Assembly: GCF_000757425.2 (NCBI RefSeq) | Contig: NZ_JPKR02000003.1 | Coordinates: 682,001-746,000 of the forward strand | DNA length: 64,000 bases | Source: Tatumella morbirosei | GTDB lineage: Bacteria > Pseudomonadota > Gammaproteobacteria > Enterobacterales > Enterobacteriaceae | Direction: 5' to 3' | Shown: piece after piece, positions 61,792-64,000 of the stretch | Position numbering within the stretch: position 1 is the first letter of the stretch | Layout of the letters: the number at the start of each line of letters is the position of its first letter | Notes under the pieces: generated by a model | Seen by the model: the letters and a program-made list of their open reading frames with translations, nothing else | Database searches by the model: none | What the model was told of the DNA's origin: nothing | Made by a program: the position numbers and the translations under genes

Positions 61792-62847
61792 ATGGCAGTA
61801 AATGACAGTGAATTTGCCAGGATGTTTGAACAGGTACTTCGATTATCCGGCGTGGATAACACACAGAGTGTTGCCATTCTGAAAAGCCATTACTCAGATC
61901 AACGTACCGTCAGGGCGGCAACCGATGCGGCGTTAAGGCTGGGCGCAAATGTCTATGGAATTGAACTGCCTTCCTTCAACCATCCCAAAGCCATGGGCAA
62001 CGACATGACAGCGTATTGCGGAGATACGGCATTGACCGGCAATCTGGCCGCTCAACGCGCCCTGGAAGCTGCTGATCTGATAATTGATACCATGATGTTG
62101 CTACACTCCCCTGAGCAGGAACAGATTCTTAAAACCGGCACCCGTATCCTGTTAGCCGTCGAACCGCCGGAAGTGCTGGCACGTATGTTGCCGACGGAAC
62201 AGGATAAACAGAGAGTGCTGGCGGCGGCGGAAGTACTGGAAAAAGCATCCATAATGACGGTGAAATCAGCGGCGGGCAGCGATTTTCGTGCACCTTTGGG
62301 CCAGTATCCGACCGTTACAGAATACGGTTTCGCAGACAAACCGGGTCGTTGGGATCACTGGCCAAGTGGATTTTTGTTTACCTGGCCAAATGAAGAACAG
62401 GCCGAAGGGATTTTGTCACTGGATATTGGCGATATCCTTTTACCTTTTAAGAGTTATACCCGCGAAAAAATTACCCTGGAAATTGAAAAAGGATTTGTCA
62501 CCAGGATTCATGGTGGCTTCGAAGCAGAATACCTCAGGGACTATATGCGCTATTTTAACGACCCGGAAGTTTATGGTATTTCCCATATTGGTTGGGGATT
62601 GCAACCCAGAGCACAATGGACTGCCATGGGACTACACGACAGAAATGACGGTATGTGTATGGATGCCCGTGCCTTTTACGGAAATTTCCTGTTTTCTACC
62701 GGCCCTAACACTGAAGTCGGTGGCACACGTAAAACACCCTGTCATATGGATATTGCTCTTCGGAAATGTGATATCCGTGTTGATGATCTGCTGGTGGTTT
62801 CTCAGGGCGATGTCGTCGCCCCTGCCGCCTCAGTCTCCGGTGACTGA
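61792..62847 (+). CDS. nicX: 2,5-dihydroxypyridine 5,6-dioxygenase
   Basis: This 351-residue protein has GAGGT 7 nt before the ATG. It belongs to the small extradiol-like family founded by P. putida NicX. The three Fe(II) ligands reported for that enzyme fall on the same numbers here: His265 (YGISHIGWGL), His318 and Asp320 (KTPCHMDIALRK). It cleaves the 5,6 bond of 2,5-dihydroxypyridine to N-formylmaleamate. It is followed after 4 bp by an XdhC-type gene, forming an operon controlled from 61715. Confidence 0.95.
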   Translation: MAVNDSEFARMFEQVLRLSGVDNTQSVAILKSHYSDQRTVRAATDAALRLGANVYGIELPSFNHPKAMGNDMTAYCGDTALTGNLAAQRALEAADLIIDTMMLLHSPEQEQILKTGTRILLAVEPPEVLARMLPTEQDKQRVLAAAEVLEKASIMTVKSAAGSDFRAPLGQYPTVTEYGFADKPGRWDHWPSGFLFTWPNEEQAEGILSLDIGDILLPFKSYTREKITLEIEKGFVTRIHGGFEAEYLRDYMRYFNDPEVYGISHIGWGLQPRAQWTAMGLHDRNDGMCMDARAFYGNFLFSTGPNTEVGGTRKTPCHMDIALRKCDIRVDDLLVVSQGDVVAPAASVSGD

Positions 62848-62851
62848 GACC

Positions 62852-63868
62852 ATGCCAACCATCAGCAGTTTCCTTTCACTGGATCAACGTGTTATGCAGC
62901 AGGCTGTTTACTGGCTGCAACAGCAACAAGCTATCTGGCTATGCACAGTGCTGCACAGTTGGGGATCAGCCCCCCGTCCACCAGGGGCTATGCTGGTGGT
63001 GAATGCCGGTGGAGATTTTTGCGGTTCAATTTCCGGTGGCTGTATCGAGGATGATTTCCTGTCAAGATTAGAAGGCCCGGATTTCCGGGTCTGTAGCCAG
63101 ATTGTGCGCTACGGAGGGCAAGGCCTGGCTGCACCGGTTGAGCTTCCCTGTGGTGGTAGTCTTGATGTCCTCACCGAACATATTTTGCCGGATGAAATCA
63201 ATCACCGGCAACTCACCCGGTTATCACAGGCACTGAATGGTGGCACGCCGGTGATTAAAACCGTCAGTATTGGTCAGGGCTATACTATTACCGAAGCGAC
63301 AGCAGCAACAGGGCCGCGTCAGCTTAGCTATAACTCCCGACAGGTGATTTTGCCGGTAGGGGCAGCCACCGAAATCTTTATTGCCGGATATTCGCCGGTG
63401 GCGTATGAATGTATCAGACTGGCACTGCTAACCGGTTACTCCGTCAGAATCTGCGAACACAGAGAAGATCTCTTTGGCCAGTTACTGACAGATTTTCCGG
63501 CCAACCCACAGTTACAAATCATCAATATGCATCCTGCGCGTTGGCTGGAACTTTATGGCGCAGGCCCCGGCACGGCTGTGTTATCACTGACTCACCATCC
63601 GACCATCGATGACTTAAGTGTGAGTGAGGCCGTTAATACCAATGCATTCTATATAGGCGCCATGGGTTCAGCGTCTAATAGTGAGAAACGTCGTCAACGA
63701 CTACGAGAGATTATGGAGTGCTCTGGAACAGATATCGCCCGACTGCACGCCCCCATCGGTCTTAAAATTGGCAGTAAGACCCCGGCAGAAATTGCCATTT
63801 CAATCATGGCACAAATTATCAGCATCAGAAATGCCACTGTCATCCGCCGGGGTGCCCACCCTGAATAA
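62852..63868 (+). CDS. XdhC/CoxI-family molybdenum cofactor maturation protein
   Basis: From the ATG at 62852 (MPTISSFLSLDQRVMQQAVY) the product has 338 residues. The N-terminal XdhC domain reads VLHSWGSAPRPPGAMLVVNA then GGDFCGSISGGCIEDDFL; the C-terminal Rossmann domain begins ATEIFIAGYSPVAYECIRLA and has YIGAMGSASNSEKRRQRLRE. XdhC-like proteins bind Mo cofactor and supply its sulfurated form to xanthine dehydrogenase family enzymes. Here the client is most likely NicB. It is coupled to nicX by a 4-bp gap. The stretch 63869-64000 after it shows no gene. Confidence 0.9.
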   Translation: MPTISSFLSLDQRVMQQAVYWLQQQQAIWLCTVLHSWGSAPRPPGAMLVVNAGGDFCGSISGGCIEDDFLSRLEGPDFRVCSQIVRYGGQGLAAPVELPCGGSLDVLTEHILPDEINHRQLTRLSQALNGGTPVIKTVSIGQGYTITEATAATGPRQLSYNSRQVILPVGAATEIFIAGYSPVAYECIRLALLTGYSVRICEHREDLFGQLLTDFPANPQLQIINMHPARWLELYGAGPGTAVLSLTHHPTIDDLSVSEAVNTNAFYIGAMGSASNSEKRRQRLREIMECSGTDIARLHAPIGLKIGSKTPAEIAISIMAQIISIRNATVIRRGAHPE

Positions 63869-64000
63869 GAGACAGTAAACTGTACACCCCTGGCAGTGTG
63901 AACCACAGGAATACTCACCGAAGTACTACGGAGTCCGAACTTAACCGGTCAGCCATCCGTCAGCATTGCCGCATGACGACTCACCGGGGAAGTATCAATA

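Overview
The window reads as chromosomal DNA of a gammaproteobacterium of the Enterobacterales, most likely an Erwiniaceae or related plant- or insect-associated genus. Evidence is the near-E. coli YajD, FrwA/FrwC/FrwB/FrwD, YghU and a collinear yegTUVW block, at about 50% GC. Genus is a guess. No rRNA, tRNA, CRISPR array, transposase or integrase was recognised. The content is almost entirely accessory metabolism: small catabolic modules, each with its own regulator and often its own transporter.

Layout. 1-3439: VOC, ABM and SnoaL-like small enzymes around a LysR regulator, two of them with signal peptides. 3557-5014: an AT-rich RfaY-like LPS kinase, a tiny ORF and yajD. 5165-9590: a complete blcABC operon with divergent blcR (gamma-butyrolactone / acyl-homoserine-lactone degradation as in Agrobacterium). 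9580-11596: NUDIX hydrolase and a frameshifted MASE1-GGDEF gene. 11850-17318: an amine-oxidation module (FAD oxidase, RidA, ornithine-cyclodeaminase-like subunit, AraC regulator, APC permease) with a sigma-54-type promoter before the AraC gene. 17848-24666: an AT-rich divergent cluster (NMT1/SsuA-type ABC importer, amidohydrolase, Asp/Glu-hydantoin racemase, PuuE-like deacetylase, GntR regulator) with two facing sigma-54-type promoters. This is my best candidate for an undescribed nitrogen-scavenging pathway.

24787-27050: PhyH-type dioxygenase with divergent AraC regulator, DUF2938 protein. 27234-31895: fructose-like PTS frwA / frwC-frwB-frwD without pflDC. 31917-33521: LysR, GNAT and a regulator remnant. 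33577-35596: an orphan type VI secretion cargo module (hcp, peptidoglycan amidase with a frameshift, two tandem lipoproteins as candidate immunity proteins). 35905-38709: YdeP-like molybdoenzyme and DUF488 protein. 38968-41191: polar amino acid ABC importer. 41282-45196: a beta-lactamase-fold protein with a degenerate metal site, LysR, formate/nitrite transporter, yghU. 45337-49387: yegW / yegV-yegU-yegT.

49770-63868: a full aerobic nicotinate degradation cluster: nicAB hydroxylase, nicR, nicT, an NCS2 permease, nicFEDC, nicX and an XdhC-type maturation factor. Together these take nicotinate through 6-hydroxynicotinate, 2,5-dihydroxypyridine, N-formylmaleamate and maleamate to maleate and fumarate. 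Three near-identical palindromes sit before nicC, nicX and in the nicR/nicT gap and look like the NicR operator.

Several modules release ammonia or scavenge nitrogen compounds, and the sigma-54-type promoters suggest part of this content answers to nitrogen limitation.
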